Of a stretch of DNA of 64,000 bases, positions 1 through 8,353 are shown one piece after another. The notes beneath the pieces were generated by a model. The model saw only the letters and a list, made by a program, of their open reading frames with translations, searched no databases and was not told the origin of the DNA. A program made the position numbers and the translations under genes. The stretch is from Accumulibacter sp. (GTDB lineage Bacteria; Pseudomonadota; Gammaproteobacteria; Burkholderiales; Rhodocyclaceae). The stretch lies in NCBI RefSeq assembly GCF_036625195.1, contig NZ_JAZKUG010000001.1:4030001-4094000 (forward strand), written 5' to 3'. Numbering within the stretch: position 1 is the stretch's first letter; each line of letters begins with the position of its first letter.

Positions 1-1194
1 CGCCTGCGGTTGCCAGATCACGGTGATGCCGGCGGCGAGCAGGCGGCCGGTGGACAGATCGAGGACATCGCGCAGCAGTTCGTTGAGGTTGACGGCGCCG
101 AGTGGCTCGCGCGTCTTGGCGGGGATCATCGAACGGAGGTCCGCGAGTGCCTGCTGGCCGGTGGCAAGTGCCTCCGCGAGAGCGGTCGACATCGGGTCGG
201 TCTCGCCCTGCCGCCGCGCCAGCATGCCGACCACGGAGGCCATCATGTTGAGCGGCCCCTCGAGACGAAAGATCGCCGCCGCGAGGCTCTCGCGCAAACC
301 GGACGCGCGATCCTCGTCGGCCATCACCGCCTGCAGTGCGGCGACGCGCGCCTTCTCCTGCTGCGTACGCAGGCTCGTGATCTCCTTCGCCACCAGCAGC
401 AGGTAGTCGCGCCCCTGATCAGCGAGAACGGCATCGGCAGAGGTGTCGTCCTCGCGCACGCGGCTTCCCGAGCACGAAAACCAGCGCGGGGAGCGACCAC
501 CAGGAGGATCGAGCCGCACTTCGCGGTCGAGAAACAGGTAACCGGACGGTCGGCGGCCACGCCCCGCCTCCGGTTCGAGGCTGGCGCGCACCGACGACAT
601 GATCATCGGTGCCGGCTCTGCCATCCCCAGGTCGGCCTGAAGCTTCTTGTACTCATGGTTGTCGAGGACGACGCGGTCGTCGCCGTCGAGCAGCGCGATG
701 ACCATCGGCGCGGCGTCGACGACCGACTCGATCAGCGCCTTCTGATTCCGTACCTGGGATTCCAGGCGGTGGAGCTCGGTGATGTCGCGATGCATGCCGA
801 GGTAGTTGAGGACCTCGCCGCTGCCATTGACTACCGGCGAGATGCTCAGTTCGGCAAGATACTTGCTGCCGTCCTTGCGCCGATTGACGAGGTGCCCACT
901 CCAGGGTTCGCCATGGGAAATCGTCTGCCAAAGAGCGCGATAAAAATCAGGCGGCATGCTGTGGTGGGAAACGATCGACTGGTTCCGGCCCACAGCCTCC
1001 TCGCTCGCGTAGCCCGTGACGCGGGTAAAAGCCGGGTTGACGTAGAGGATGTTGCCCTGCCCATCGGTGATCGAGATCGCCATGTCGGCCTGATTGACCG
1101 TCTGCTGGAACACCTGTGGATGGACGCTCGGCAGCAGCACCTCCGCCGCCCGCGGCGCGCCGTCGGTCGCTGCCTGGAATTGATTGCTGGTCAT
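1..1194 (-). CDS. nifL: NifL, flavin-containing PAS sensor antagonist of NifA (3' end outside window)
   Basis: NifL holds the activator NifA inactive when oxygen or fixed nitrogen is present. The ATG at 1194 follows a GGGAGG ribosome-binding site, and 398 residues are visible before the window edge cuts the 3' end. An N-terminal PAS domain covers about residues 30-145, with the typical VNPAF and GRNQS motifs of the FAD-binding NifL PAS. A second, degenerate PAS region follows, then a helical segment (about 300-340) with RLEGPLNMM, matching the H-domain of NifL. No histidine lies in that segment, which fits NifL acting by protein contact rather than phosphotransfer. The GHKL-type ATPase domain must be mostly outside. 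The gene is divergent from rnfA and has its own sigma-54 promoter. nifA is expected further left. A generic PAS sensor kinase is the alternative, but context favours NifL. Confidence 0.88.
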   Translation of the reverse strand, partial: MTSNQFQAATDGAPRAAEVLLPSVHPQVFQQTVNQADMAISITDGQGNILYVNPAFTRVTGYASEEAVGRNQSIVSHHSMPPDFYRALWQTISHGEPWSGHLVNRRKDGSKYLAELSISPVVNGSGEVLNYLGMHRDITELHRLESQVRNQKALIESVVDAAPMVIALLDGDDRVVLDNHEYKKLQADLGMAEPAPMIMSSVRASLEPEAGRGRRPSGYLFLDREVRLDPPGGRSPRWFSCSGSRVREDDTSADAVLADQGRDYLLLVAKEITSLRTQQEKARVAALQAVMADEDRASGLRESLAAAIFRLEGPLNMMASVVGMLARRQGETDPMSTALAEALATGQQALADLRSMIPAKTREPLGAVNLNELLRDVLDLSTGRLLAAGITVIWQPQA

Positions 1195-1230
1195 CGCGCG
1201 CCTCCCTTTCGAAGTGTTTGGCAAATACGG

Positions 1231-1246
1231 AGCATTTTTCGTGCCG
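1231..1246 (-). promoter_or_regulatory. Sigma-54 (-24/-12) promoter of nifL
   Basis: On the minus strand the sequence CGGCACGAAAAATGCT has the invariant GG and GC separated by exactly ten bases and a good GGCACG -24 box. Transcription would begin near 1220, leaving a leader of about 26 bases that contains the nifL ribosome-binding site. The NifA-type site at 1289-1304 lies about 65 bases upstream. Confidence 0.72.
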
Positions 1247-1288
1247 CCCTTGAATAGCCAGCCCTTTCTGGTTGCATTCGTGGCGATT

Positions 1289-1304
1289 TGTCGGCTTTGC
1301 GACA
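1289..1304. promoter_or_regulatory. NifA upstream activator site shared by nifL and rnfA
   Basis: TGTCGGCTTTGCGACA matches the NifA consensus TGT-N10-ACA exactly. It sits between two divergent sigma-54 promoters, about 65 bases from the nifL promoter and about 120 from the rnfA promoter, both workable distances for an enhancer. The same 16 bases occur again at 27531-27546. Confidence 0.8.
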
Positions 1305-1418
1305 ACGCTGGCGGCTGCCGCGCACCGCTCGCCGGGTCGCGCTGGAGAGAGAAAAAACGCCATGCCGGTGCGCACTTGGCAACGCCGGCACGGCTTTGGT
1401 GTGGCGTGCCGCAAGCCG

Positions 1419-1434
1419 TGGCACGGTTCGTGCG
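1419..1434 (+). promoter_or_regulatory. Sigma-54 promoter of the rnf operon
   Basis: TGGCACGGTTCGTGCG has GG at 1420-1421 and GC at 1432-1433, with the required ten-base spacing and a perfect TGGCACG -24 element. The predicted start of transcription near 1445 falls just before the AAGGAG of rnfA at 1446-1451. Confidence 0.78.
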
Positions 1435-1461
1435 TGACCCGTCTCAAGGAGATTGCCGACA

Positions 1462-2079
1462 ATGACCACCCATTTCCTGCTGCTGCTGGCCACCGCCCTG
1501 GTCAACAACGTCGTGCTGGTGAAGTTTCTCGGACTGTGCCCCTTCATGGGGGTCTCGCGAAGCATCGACAGCGCGCTGGGGATGGGGCTCGCCACGACCT
1601 TCGTCATCACCCTGGCCTGCGCCGCCACCTGGATGCTGGAGCACTGGTTGCTGCTGCCCTTTGACCTCGGTTACCTGCGCATTCTGAGCTTCATCCTGGT
1701 CATCGCGGCGACGGTGCAGTTCGTCGAGATGGTCGTCAGGAGATCGGCGCCGGCGCTGTATCAGGCACTGGGCATCTATCTGCCGCTGATCACCACCAAC
1801 TGCGCGGTGCTCGGCGTGGCGCTGCTCACCGCGCAGGAGAAGATGGGTTTCCTCCAGAACGTGGTCTACGGATTCGGATCTGCCCTCGGCTTCACCCTGG
1901 TGCTGCTGGTGTTTGCCGGCCTGCGCGAGCGCCTGGCGCTGGCGCGCGTGCCGGCCCCCTTTGCTGGTGCGCCGGTGAGTTTCATCCTCGCCAGCCTGCT
2001 GTCTCTGGCGTTCATGGGTTTTGCCGGCCTCAGTTTTTCACAGGAGTCCTCGCCATGTGGTTCGCCATTCTGTCCCTGA
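1462..2079 (+). CDS. rnfA: RnfA, membrane subunit of the Rnf electron-transport complex
   Basis: RnfA is one of the two homologous integral membrane subunits (with RnfE) of the ion-coupled Rnf complex, which pushes electrons from NADH to ferredoxin for nitrogenase. The 205-residue product has six hydrophobic helices. The first carries the family motif LVNNVVLVKFLGLCPFMG, and the mid-protein motif TTNCAVLG supplies the second of the two conserved membrane cysteines. The ATG at 1462 was chosen over an upstream TTG because family members start right before the first helix and AAGGAG lies ten bases upstream. It is the first gene of rnfABCDGEH and overlaps rnfB by 25 bases. The last dozen residues (SQESSPCGSPFCP) are an odd tail caused by this overlap. 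Confidence 0.93.
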   Translation: MTTHFLLLLATALVNNVVLVKFLGLCPFMGVSRSIDSALGMGLATTFVITLACAATWMLEHWLLLPFDLGYLRILSFILVIAATVQFVEMVVRRSAPALYQALGIYLPLITTNCAVLGVALLTAQEKMGFLQNVVYGFGSALGFTLVLLVFAGLRERLALARVPAPFAGAPVSFILASLLSLAFMGFAGLSFSQESSPCGSPFCP

Positions 2080-2600
2080 CCGTTCTCGGCACCCTGCTGG
2101 GCCTCGCCCTCGGCGTGGCGGCGAAGTACTTTCACGTCGAAGGCAGCCCGCTCGCTGCCGAGATCGAAGCGTTGATGCCCGGCTCAAACTGTGGTCAGTG
2201 CGGCTTTGCCGGTTGCCCGCGCGCGGCGGCGGCCATCGCCGAGGGAAGCGCCCCGGTCACACTTTGCCCACCGGGTGGCAAGGCGCTGGCGAAGGCGCTT
2301 GCGGCCAAGCTGGGAATCAGCATCGACCTCGATGCCGTCGTCGACCGCGGGCCGCAGGTCGCCCGCGTCGCCGAAGAGATCTGCATCGGCTGTTGCCGCT
2401 GCAGCAAGGTCTGTCCGACGGATGCCATCGTCGGCGCGGCGAAGCAGATTCACAACGTGATTCGCGAAGCGTGCACCGGCTGCGGCAGCTGCATCGACCG
2501 CTGTCCGACCGAGGCGCTGCTGTTGCAGACAATGCCGGTCACCGTGCAGCACTGGGTCTGGCCAAGGCCGGCTGCGACGCCAGCTGCGCTCGCCGCCTAG
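2055..2600 (+). CDS. rnfB: RnfB, multi-cluster iron-sulfur subunit of Rnf
   Basis: RnfB relays electrons between the Rnf membrane core and ferredoxin. The 181-residue protein starts with one membrane helix (residues 4-23). A Fe4S domain follows with cysteines 46, 49, 54 and 71 (CGQCGFAGC). Two ferredoxin-type motifs come next: C110/113/116/120 and C140/143/146/150, each CxxCxxCxxxCP. A GGAG lies before the ATG. The length matches short proteobacterial RnfB proteins used with nitrogenase; extended clostridial RnfB has more clusters. It overlaps the end of rnfA, a sign of translational coupling. Confidence 0.94.
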   Translation: MWFAILSLTVLGTLLGLALGVAAKYFHVEGSPLAAEIEALMPGSNCGQCGFAGCPRAAAAIAEGSAPVTLCPPGGKALAKALAAKLGISIDLDAVVDRGPQVARVAEEICIGCCRCSKVCPTDAIVGAAKQIHNVIREACTGCGSCIDRCPTEALLLQTMPVTVQHWVWPRPAATPAALAA

Positions 2601-2644
2601 CCGGCGAGCGGATCGACTGTCATCGACCGAAGACGAGGCACGAC

Positions 2645-4171
2645 GTGCGCATCCTGGAAAAGATTCTCGGCCGCCGCCCGCATTGGGGTGTCCATCCGGA
2701 CGATCACAAGCGGCCTGCGGCAGACGCGCCGCTGCGTTCGCTGCCCTTGCCGGAAGTACTCCACGTGCCGTTGCAGCAGCACGTCGGAAATCCGGCACGG
2801 CCGGTGGTACTGGTCGGCGAACGTGTCCTGAAGGGCGATCTGATTGCCGAACCGAACGGCAACATCTCGGCGCCCGTGCATGCGCCCACCTCGGGCTGGA
2901 TCAGCGCGATCGGCGAGATCACCGCAGCACATCCCTCCGGCCTCTCGCAACTGGCGATCACGATCACCGCCGACGGCGCCGACGCCTGGTGCGAACGCGT
3001 GCCGGTGGCCGATCCGTTCGCACTGGCTCCCGAGGAGATTTCCCGGCGAACGGCGGCGGCTGGTGTCGTCGGGCTCGGTGGTGCCACCTTCCCGGCGGCA
3101 GTCAAGTTCAATCTGGGTCGCCGCCTGCAGGTCGGCACGCTGATCGTGAACGGCGGCGAATGCGAACCGTACCTGTCATCGGACGATCGGATGATGCGCG
3201 ACCGTGCCGCCGAAGTGGTCGACGGCCTGCGCATCGTGATGCACGCCATCGGCGCCCGCGAGGCCCTGATTGGCATCGAGGACAACAAGCCGCAGGCGAT
3301 CGCCGCGATGCGGGTGGCCGCCGCGGCTTTCGGCAATGTGCAACTGCGGGTGGTGCCGGCGCGCTATCCGATGGGATCGGACAAGCAACTGATCCAGACC
3401 CTCACCGGCAAGGAGGTCCCGGCCGATGCGCGTGCCGCCGAGGTTGGCGTGCTGGTGCACAACGTGTCGACCTGTGCCGCCGTGCACCGCGCCGTTCGCC
3501 GCGGCGAGCCGCTGGTCGAACGGATCGTCACGCTGAACGGCGGCGCCCTGACGCGGCCCGGCAACGTGCTGGCACCGATCGGCACCCCGGTGGTCGATCT
3601 GCTGCGCTTTGCCGGCGTCAGCGAGCGGCCGGCGCGGCTGGTGCTCGGCGGACCGATGATGGGCATCGTCCTGCCGCACGCCCGCGTACCCATCGTCAAG
3701 GGGGCGTCGGGCATCCTCGCCTTCGACGCCGCCGAAGCGCGGACGCCGCCAGCCGGCCCCTGCATCCGCTGCGGCAGTTGCACGCGGGCTTGCCCCATGG
3801 GTCTGCTGCCACTGGAGATGGCCAGCCGCATTGGCGTCGGCGATCTCGACAGCGCTGCCGGACTCGGACTGTCGGACTGCATCGGTTGTGGCTGCTGCGC
3901 CTATGTCTGCCCCGCACATATCCCGCTGGTGCAGTTCTTCAGTCACGCCAAGGGCGAACTGTCGGCGCGCGAGCGCAGCCGGCTGCGCAACGACGCGACC
4001 CGACGCCTGGCCGAAGACCGCGCCGCGCGCCTGGCCCGCGAGGCGCAGGAGAAGGCCGCCGCGAACGCCAGGCGAAAGGCAGAGCGCGATGCCGCCAAGG
4101 CTGCCGTCGGAGGCGGCAGCCGCCTGCTGTCGACGCGCATCGCCGATACCACCAGCGAAGCGGCGACATGA
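2645..4171 (+). CDS. rnfC: RnfC, NADH-oxidising flavin/Fe-S subunit of Rnf
   Basis: RnfC is the peripheral subunit that takes electrons from NADH. GTG at 2645 is the start that gives the normal N-terminus, in which a short basic helix is followed by GVHPDDHK; the open frame runs further upstream through rnfB but without homology. Residues about 140-155 carry the glycine-rich GLGGATFPAAVKF nucleotide/FMN-binding loop, followed by NGGECEPYL. Two Fe4S4 motifs lie at about residues 373 and 412 (CIRCGSCTRACP, CIGCGCCAYVCP). The C-terminal 70 residues are Ala/Arg/Glu rich and probably a coiled helix. It is 508 residues long. Its TGA overlaps the rnfD ATG (ATGA). Confidence 0.94.
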   Translation: MRILEKILGRRPHWGVHPDDHKRPAADAPLRSLPLPEVLHVPLQQHVGNPARPVVLVGERVLKGDLIAEPNGNISAPVHAPTSGWISAIGEITAAHPSGLSQLAITITADGADAWCERVPVADPFALAPEEISRRTAAAGVVGLGGATFPAAVKFNLGRRLQVGTLIVNGGECEPYLSSDDRMMRDRAAEVVDGLRIVMHAIGAREALIGIEDNKPQAIAAMRVAAAAFGNVQLRVVPARYPMGSDKQLIQTLTGKEVPADARAAEVGVLVHNVSTCAAVHRAVRRGEPLVERIVTLNGGALTRPGNVLAPIGTPVVDLLRFAGVSERPARLVLGGPMMGIVLPHARVPIVKGASGILAFDAAEARTPPAGPCIRCGSCTRACPMGLLPLEMASRIGVGDLDSAAGLGLSDCIGCGCCAYVCPAHIPLVQFFSHAKGELSARERSRLRNDATRRLAEDRAARLAREAQEKAAANARRKAERDAAKAAVGGGSRLLSTRIADTTSEAAT

Positions 4172-5250
4172 TCCCGCCGCGCCCGGCTGGCCCCGTCGCG
4201 GCGCCGCACGCGACTGCCGGCACCAACGTCACCCGCGTCATGCTCTGGGTTTGCGCCGCGCTCCTGCCGGCAACGCTGTTCGGCTTCTGGCTGTACGGCT
4301 GGCCAGCGATTCATCTGTGGTGGCTCACGACCGCTTCGGCGATCGCCGGCGAAGCGCTCTGCCTGCGCCTGCGGCGGCAAGCGGTCCTGCCGTCGCTGTG
4401 CGATGCTTCGGCCCTGCTCACCGGCTGGCTGCTGGCGCTCTCGCTGCCGCCCTGGGCGCCGTGGTGGGTGGGCGTCGTCGGTGGGCTGTTCGCCACCGTC
4501 ATCGGCAAGCAGGTCTTTGGCGGCCTCGGGCAGAATCTCTTCAATCCGGCGATGGTGGCGCGGGTGATGCTGCTGATCTCCTTCCCGGTGCCGATGACGG
4601 CGTGGACGGCGCCCCTGCCGCTGCGCTCGGCGAACGCACCGGGATTCGTCGATGGTCTGTGGATCACCTTCGGTGCCCGGCCGGAAGCGCTCGACGCGAT
4701 GAGCAGCGCGACCCTTTTCGGTTACGCCCGCAGCGAACTGTCGCGCGGCGTCGATCTGTTGCAGTCGCTGGCCGCGACGCAGGCGCCAACGATCAATCTG
4801 CTGGGCGAACGCGCCGGCAGCCTCGGCGAGACCGCGTCGCTGCTGATTGCTGCTGGCGGCCTGCTGTTGCTCGGCTTGCGCCTCATCACCTGGCACATTC
4901 CCTTCGCCATGCTGGCGACGCTTGCCCTGTTCGCATCGTTCATGCACAGCCTGGATCCGGCTCGCTACCTGTCGGTCAGCACCCACCTGCTGTCCGGTGC
5001 CGCCATGCTGGGAGCCTTCTTCATCGCCACCGACTACGTCACCTCGCCCAACACTGCCGCCGGCCAGCTCGTCTTCGGCGCCGGCGTCGGCTTCCTGAGC
5101 TACGTCATCCGTACCTGGGGCGGCTACCCGGAAGGCGTCGCCTTCGCGGTGCTGCTGATGAACGCGCTGACGCCGGTGATCGACCGCTACGTCAAGCCGC
5201 GCATCTATGGTCGTGACCGGCGCGGCATGCCACTGGAGATCGAGTCGTGA
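4168..5250 (+). CDS. rnfD: RnfD, membrane subunit carrying covalent FMN
   Basis: This 360-residue polytopic membrane protein belongs to the RnfD/NqrB family. About nine hydrophobic segments are visible. SSATLFG at about residues 179-185 supplies the threonine to which FMN is attached by a phosphoester in this family. GQNLFNPAM and FIATDYVTSP are further family signatures. The start ATG overlaps the rnfC stop and the end overlaps the rnfG GTG start, so rnfC, rnfD and rnfG are translationally coupled. It serves the same pump as its neighbours, and nothing is unusual in length. Confidence 0.94.
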   Translation: MIPPRPAGPVAAPHATAGTNVTRVMLWVCAALLPATLFGFWLYGWPAIHLWWLTTASAIAGEALCLRLRRQAVLPSLCDASALLTGWLLALSLPPWAPWWVGVVGGLFATVIGKQVFGGLGQNLFNPAMVARVMLLISFPVPMTAWTAPLPLRSANAPGFVDGLWITFGARPEALDAMSSATLFGYARSELSRGVDLLQSLAATQAPTINLLGERAGSLGETASLLIAAGGLLLLGLRLITWHIPFAMLATLALFASFMHSLDPARYLSVSTHLLSGAAMLGAFFIATDYVTSPNTAAGQLVFGAGVGFLSYVIRTWGGYPEGVAFAVLLMNALTPVIDRYVKPRIYGRDRRGMPLEIES

Positions 5251-5876
5251 AGCGCGCCATCGCGGCGCTGCGCGACCACCTGGCCTATCAGGGGGTCTCC
5301 CTCGGCGTGATCGCGCTGCTCGCCAGCGCTGCCCTGGCCTTTGCCGTCAGCGCCACGCGTGAGCGGATCGTCGCCGCCGAAGCGCGCGATCTACAGGCCT
5401 CGCTGGCACAGGTTCTGCCGGAGCGATTCGCCGACAACGACCTGCTGGCCGACACGCTGGAGATCGGCAACGGCGACGGGAGCAGCAAGCGGGTCTACCT
5501 CGCCCGCCGCCAGGGCGAGGTCGCCGCGGCCATTTTCCAGAGCTCGGCGCGCGGCTACGCCGGCGATGTGCTCGTGCTGGTCGGCATCGACCGCGCCGGC
5601 GTGCTGCTCGGCGCACGTGTCCTCAAGCACAACGAAACCCCGGGTCTCGGCGACAAGATCGATCTCGCGAAGTCGCCGTGGATCCTGTCGTTCAACGGCC
5701 TGTCGCTGGCCACATTGCCAGCAGGGAAGTGGGCGGTGAAGAAGGATGGCGGCGTCTTCGATCAGATGGCCGGCGCCACCATCACGCCGCGCGCCGTCGT
5801 CAAGGCGGTCAAGGAGGGACTCGACTTCTTCGCCGCGCACCGCGCGGAAATCCTGCAGGGAGGCAAGAGCCCGTGA
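5247..5876 (+). CDS. rnfG: RnfG, periplasmic FMN-binding subunit of Rnf
   Basis: RnfG (209 residues) has one N-terminal membrane helix (about residues 17-36) and a periplasmic FMN-binding domain. The covalent flavin site is the threonine in AGATITPRAV at about residues 174-183. GFVVL-type and GLGDKI segments are typical of the family. The GTG start overlaps the rnfD stop (GTGA). It passes electrons between RnfD and the other flavin and Fe-S subunits. Family length is normal and the assignment is secure from motif plus operon position. Confidence 0.92.
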   Translation: MKRAIAALRDHLAYQGVSLGVIALLASAALAFAVSATRERIVAAEARDLQASLAQVLPERFADNDLLADTLEIGNGDGSSKRVYLARRQGEVAAAIFQSSARGYAGDVLVLVGIDRAGVLLGARVLKHNETPGLGDKIDLAKSPWILSFNGLSLATLPAGKWAVKKDGGVFDQMAGATITPRAVVKAVKEGLDFFAAHRAEILQGGKSP

Positions 5877-6562
5877 AAAGACTCGTGCAGACGCTGAAGG
5901 ACGGTCTCTGGCTGCAGAACGTCGTCTTCGCCCAGATGCTCGCCCTCTGTCCGGCGATGGCCGTCACCACCAGCGGCACCAATGGCCTCGGCATGGGCCT
6001 GGCGACGACGGCGGTCCTGATCACGTCGAATGTTCTGGTGGCGTCGATCCGCTCGCTGGTGAGTCCGCAGGTGCGCATCCCGATCTTCGTCGTCCTGATC
6101 GCAACGCTGGTGACGCTCGTCGATCTCGCGCTCAATGCCTGGTTGCACGACCTGTACAAGGTTCTCGGGCTGTTCATCGCCCTGATCGTGGTGAACTGCG
6201 CCATCCTGGGTCGCGCCGAAGCCTTTGCCTCAAGGAACGGCGTCACCGCGTCGGCCGCCGACGGCCTGGCCATGGGCCTGGGCTTTACCGGCGCCCTGAC
6301 GCTGATCGGCCTGATCCGCGAGCTGCTCGGCAGCGGCACCCTGTTCGCGCAGGCGAGCCTGCTGTTGGGGCCGGCGTTCCGTGCCATCGAGCTGACGGTG
6401 ATCCCCGGCTACGGCGGCTTCCTGCTGATGATTCTGCCGCCGGGCGGCTTTCTCGTCCTCGGCCTGTTGCTGGCCGGCAAGCGGGCGCTCGAGTTGCGCG
6501 CGCGCAGCGAAAGGAACGGCAGCGTCACGCCGGCTCCGCTCTCGCCCGATCCGGTTGTCTGA
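5873..6562 (+). CDS. rnfE: RnfE, membrane subunit paired with RnfA
   Basis: RnfE is the second six-helix membrane subunit, homologous to RnfA in inverted topology. In 229 residues it carries LWLQNVVFAQMLALCPAMAV near the N-terminus and VVNCAILGRAEAFA in the middle, which provide the conserved cysteines. The start chosen is the GTG at 5873 that overlaps the rnfG stop. An earlier start in the same frame would only add sequence overlapping rnfG. The C-terminus after the last helix is hydrophilic and variable. Confidence 0.93.
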   Translation: MKRLVQTLKDGLWLQNVVFAQMLALCPAMAVTTSGTNGLGMGLATTAVLITSNVLVASIRSLVSPQVRIPIFVVLIATLVTLVDLALNAWLHDLYKVLGLFIALIVVNCAILGRAEAFASRNGVTASAADGLAMGLGFTGALTLIGLIRELLGSGTLFAQASLLLGPAFRAIELTVIPGYGGFLLMILPPGGFLVLGLLLAGKRALELRARSERNGSVTPAPLSPDPVV

Positions 6563-6580
6563 CGCGAGAGGGATTTTGCC

Positions 6581-6859
6581 ATGCAGGTGGGTGTCGCCTA
6601 CTCCGAAGCCGGGCAGCAGATCTGGCTGACCATCGAGGTGCCTGACGAGTCGACCGTGCGCCAGGTGATCGACCGTTCCGGCGTCCTCCGATCGTTTCCC
6701 TCCATCGACCTGCAAACGCAGAAGGTGGGCGTCTTCGGCCGCCTGGTGAAACTCGACACGCCCCTCCGGCCGGGCGACCGGGTCGAGATCTACCGTCCGA
6801 TCACCTGCGACCCGCAAACCGTCCCGCGCCGCGATGGCGCGGGCGATGATGAGGAATAG
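6581..6859 (+). CDS. rnfH: RnfH family small protein
   Basis: This 92-residue soluble protein has a ubiquitin-like beta-grasp fold of the RnfH/UPF0125 family. It shows the typical IEVPDESTVRQVIDRSG helix and the closing GDRVEIYRPI motif. In nitrogen fixers the gene closes the rnf operon, as here, 18 bases after rnfE. Its exact role is unknown; a part in assembly or stability of Rnf or nitrogenase is assumed. A GAGAGGGA ribosome-binding site precedes the ATG. Confidence 0.88.
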   Translation: MQVGVAYSEAGQQIWLTIEVPDESTVRQVIDRSGVLRSFPSIDLQTQKVGVFGRLVKLDTPLRPGDRVEIYRPITCDPQTVPRRDGAGDDEE

Positions 6860-7093
6860 GCTGGCGTTCGCCGGGCCTTCTGGTCGCTCTCAGTGCCCTC
6901 TGGCCGAGTGCCTTCCCGCCTGCGCCGACGCGCGGTCGCGCAAGGCGACCAGTTCATGGCGACGCTGCTCGGCGGCATTCATCAGCTCCTGCGCAAGCTG
7001 CCTGATCGCATTGATGCCGCTTTTCCCAATGCAGGCTGAACAGACAACACCGGAATGCAGGACGACCAGCAGCCATGCCCGACGGGCCGGGAA

Positions 7094-7525
7094 TCAGCGA
7101 CCCGCACCCTGGGTCGCATGCAACCGCGCGCGAATCGCGCTGCAAAAGGCGAGCAGGTCGCCGAGACGATTGCGCACGACGTCGACCAAGATCGCCTGGT
7201 CCAGATGCTGATAGCCGTGCACCACGACATTGCGGAAGCCAATCATCCTCTGGATGACCACCGACAGTTCAGCTTCGATCCAGCCGTCCGCACACAGCAG
7301 CGCGAACAGGTCGCGGTTGCTCTCCGGCTCTCCCAGGCGGCCTTCGGAAACGATGTGCGAAGCGACGTCCTGGGCGGCTTGAATCGCGATCTGCAGCGTG
7401 TGGGCGGCAAATCGTTCCTCGCGAATGTCGACCGGAATGCGCTCCGGCTCGCACAGATCGCGCAACTCGCGCACACAGGTCTCGATGAAAGCGAGTTTTT
7501 TCTCGACGAGGTCGATGTCGGTCAT
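7094..7525 (-). CDS. hepT: HepT-like HEPN-domain toxin
   Basis: This is a 143-residue HEPN (DUF86) protein. R98-N99-x3-H103-x-Y105 (RNVVVHGY) is the RNase active-site motif R-x4-H with the downstream tyrosine that the partner modifies in HepT/MntA systems. ATG at 7525 overlaps the upstream mntA gene by four bases, so the pair is co-translated. In characterised systems the HEPN protein is the toxin and MntA poly-AMPylates its tyrosine to silence it. Whether the unit is defence-related or a plain stability module cannot be told from sequence. An extended reading upstream overlaps mntA and is not needed. Confidence 0.88.
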   Translation of the reverse strand: MTDIDLVEKKLAFIETCVRELRDLCEPERIPVDIREERFAAHTLQIAIQAAQDVASHIVSEGRLGEPESNRDLFALLCADGWIEAELSVVIQRMIGFRNVVVHGYQHLDQAILVDVVRNRLGDLLAFCSAIRARLHATQGAGR

Positions 7526-7929
7526 CGCAGAGGCTGTCGCGCGGCTTGCCGGTACTCGCGCAAATACGGCAGCAGATCGAAGTACGCATTGCGTGCCTGA
7601 ACCTCGAAACGGATTCGCGCCGAGCGGTCGCGTTCGCAAACCAGGACGCCATGGCGCAACACACGGTGGATCAGGTCTGCCGGTGCGCGGTTGAGCACGA
7701 CGAGATCGACGTGGCGACCGATTGCTGCTTCCAGATCGGCGGCGAGGTCGATACCCAGCCCCTCGAGGGTTCTCGGCGGATCGCCGACGAGCAACACGCC
7801 AAGGTCAACGTCGCTGGCCGGACCGGCGGTACCACGCGCCTGGCTGCCGAAGAGATACACGCACGCCAGATCCTCACCCCGGCTGGCGAAAAACTGGCGC
7901 AGCGACTCGATCAATGCGGCTGACTGCAT
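7522..7929 (-). CDS. mntA: MntA-like minimal nucleotidyltransferase antitoxin
   Basis: The 135-residue protein has the minimal nucleotidyltransferase signature G28-S29-QARG followed by D40-V-D42, the metal-binding pair of the AMP-transferring active site. It is partner and antidote of the HEPN toxin encoded immediately downstream with ATGA overlap. A well-spaced sigma-70 promoter lies 35-70 bases upstream (7972-8001). The C-terminal ~30 residues (YFDLLPYLREY) may form the contact helix with HepT. Length and motifs are complete, so the pair looks functional. Confidence 0.87.
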   Translation of the reverse strand: MQSAALIESLRQFFASRGEDLACVYLFGSQARGTAGPASDVDLGVLLVGDPPRTLEGLGIDLAADLEAAIGRHVDLVVLNRAPADLIHRVLRHGVLVCERDRSARIRFEVQARNAYFDLLPYLREYRQAARQPLR

Positions 7930-8353
7930 GGCGTCACGATCAAGGGAACGGGCGGGAATTCACTCGCGAACAGTATAGGTGGCCGCAGCAATCACGGTCA
8001 AGCGTCTGGTCAGGTGCGCAGATGGATTGGCTCCATCGCCTCTCACACGACATCCACGCACTGACCCTCGGTCGCGCCCAGACCGCCATCGCTGCTTTCT
8101 GATGGGGTTCGTCGGCCAACCGAACCAGCTCTTTACCAGGAGACCGCTTGCCGGCAGCCTACGGCAGGCAGTAACGGTAACGCCTTCGTGAAACGCGACC
8201 CTGCCGATGAATGACTGCCGAGGAGAACGGACTTGTCGATCGTTCGCGCCCTCCTCTGTCCGCGCCATCGAGTAGCGCGCTTACCCCAGCGGTCGAGCCA
8301 TGACCCCACCACGCGGCGGTGACGCTCAGCCACTCATGCGCTGCGCCTCATTC
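7930..8353. other. Non-coding spacer with the mntA-hepT promoter
   Basis: These 424 bases hold the mntA promoter near the left end. Beyond it I see no open frame with a start, ribosome-binding site and protein-like composition, and no RNA gene or repeat. Confidence 0.5.
7972..8001 (-). promoter_or_regulatory. Sigma-70 promoter of mntA-hepT
   Basis: On the minus strand TTGACC and TATACT stand 18 bases apart, each five of six against consensus. Transcription would start near 7965, about 36 bases before the mntA ATG. Confidence 0.6.

Noticed and set aside
10..1257. A 415-codon open frame on the plus strand across nifL
   Set aside because: It is the reverse of the nifL coding frame. The minus strand has PAS motifs, a ribosome-binding site and a promoter; the plus frame has only Arg/His-rich sequence.
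2683..4167. Long open frame preceding rnfD in its own frame
   Set aside because: It lies over rnfC, is Arg-rich and has no homology. The rnfD start is fixed by the ATGA overlap and the first membrane helix.
6890..7093. Minus-strand reading with CSACIGKSGINAIRQLAQEL and a helical tail after hepT
   Set aside because: The composition is protein-like but there is no start codon or ribosome-binding site in frame. It may be a remnant, which is too weak to call.
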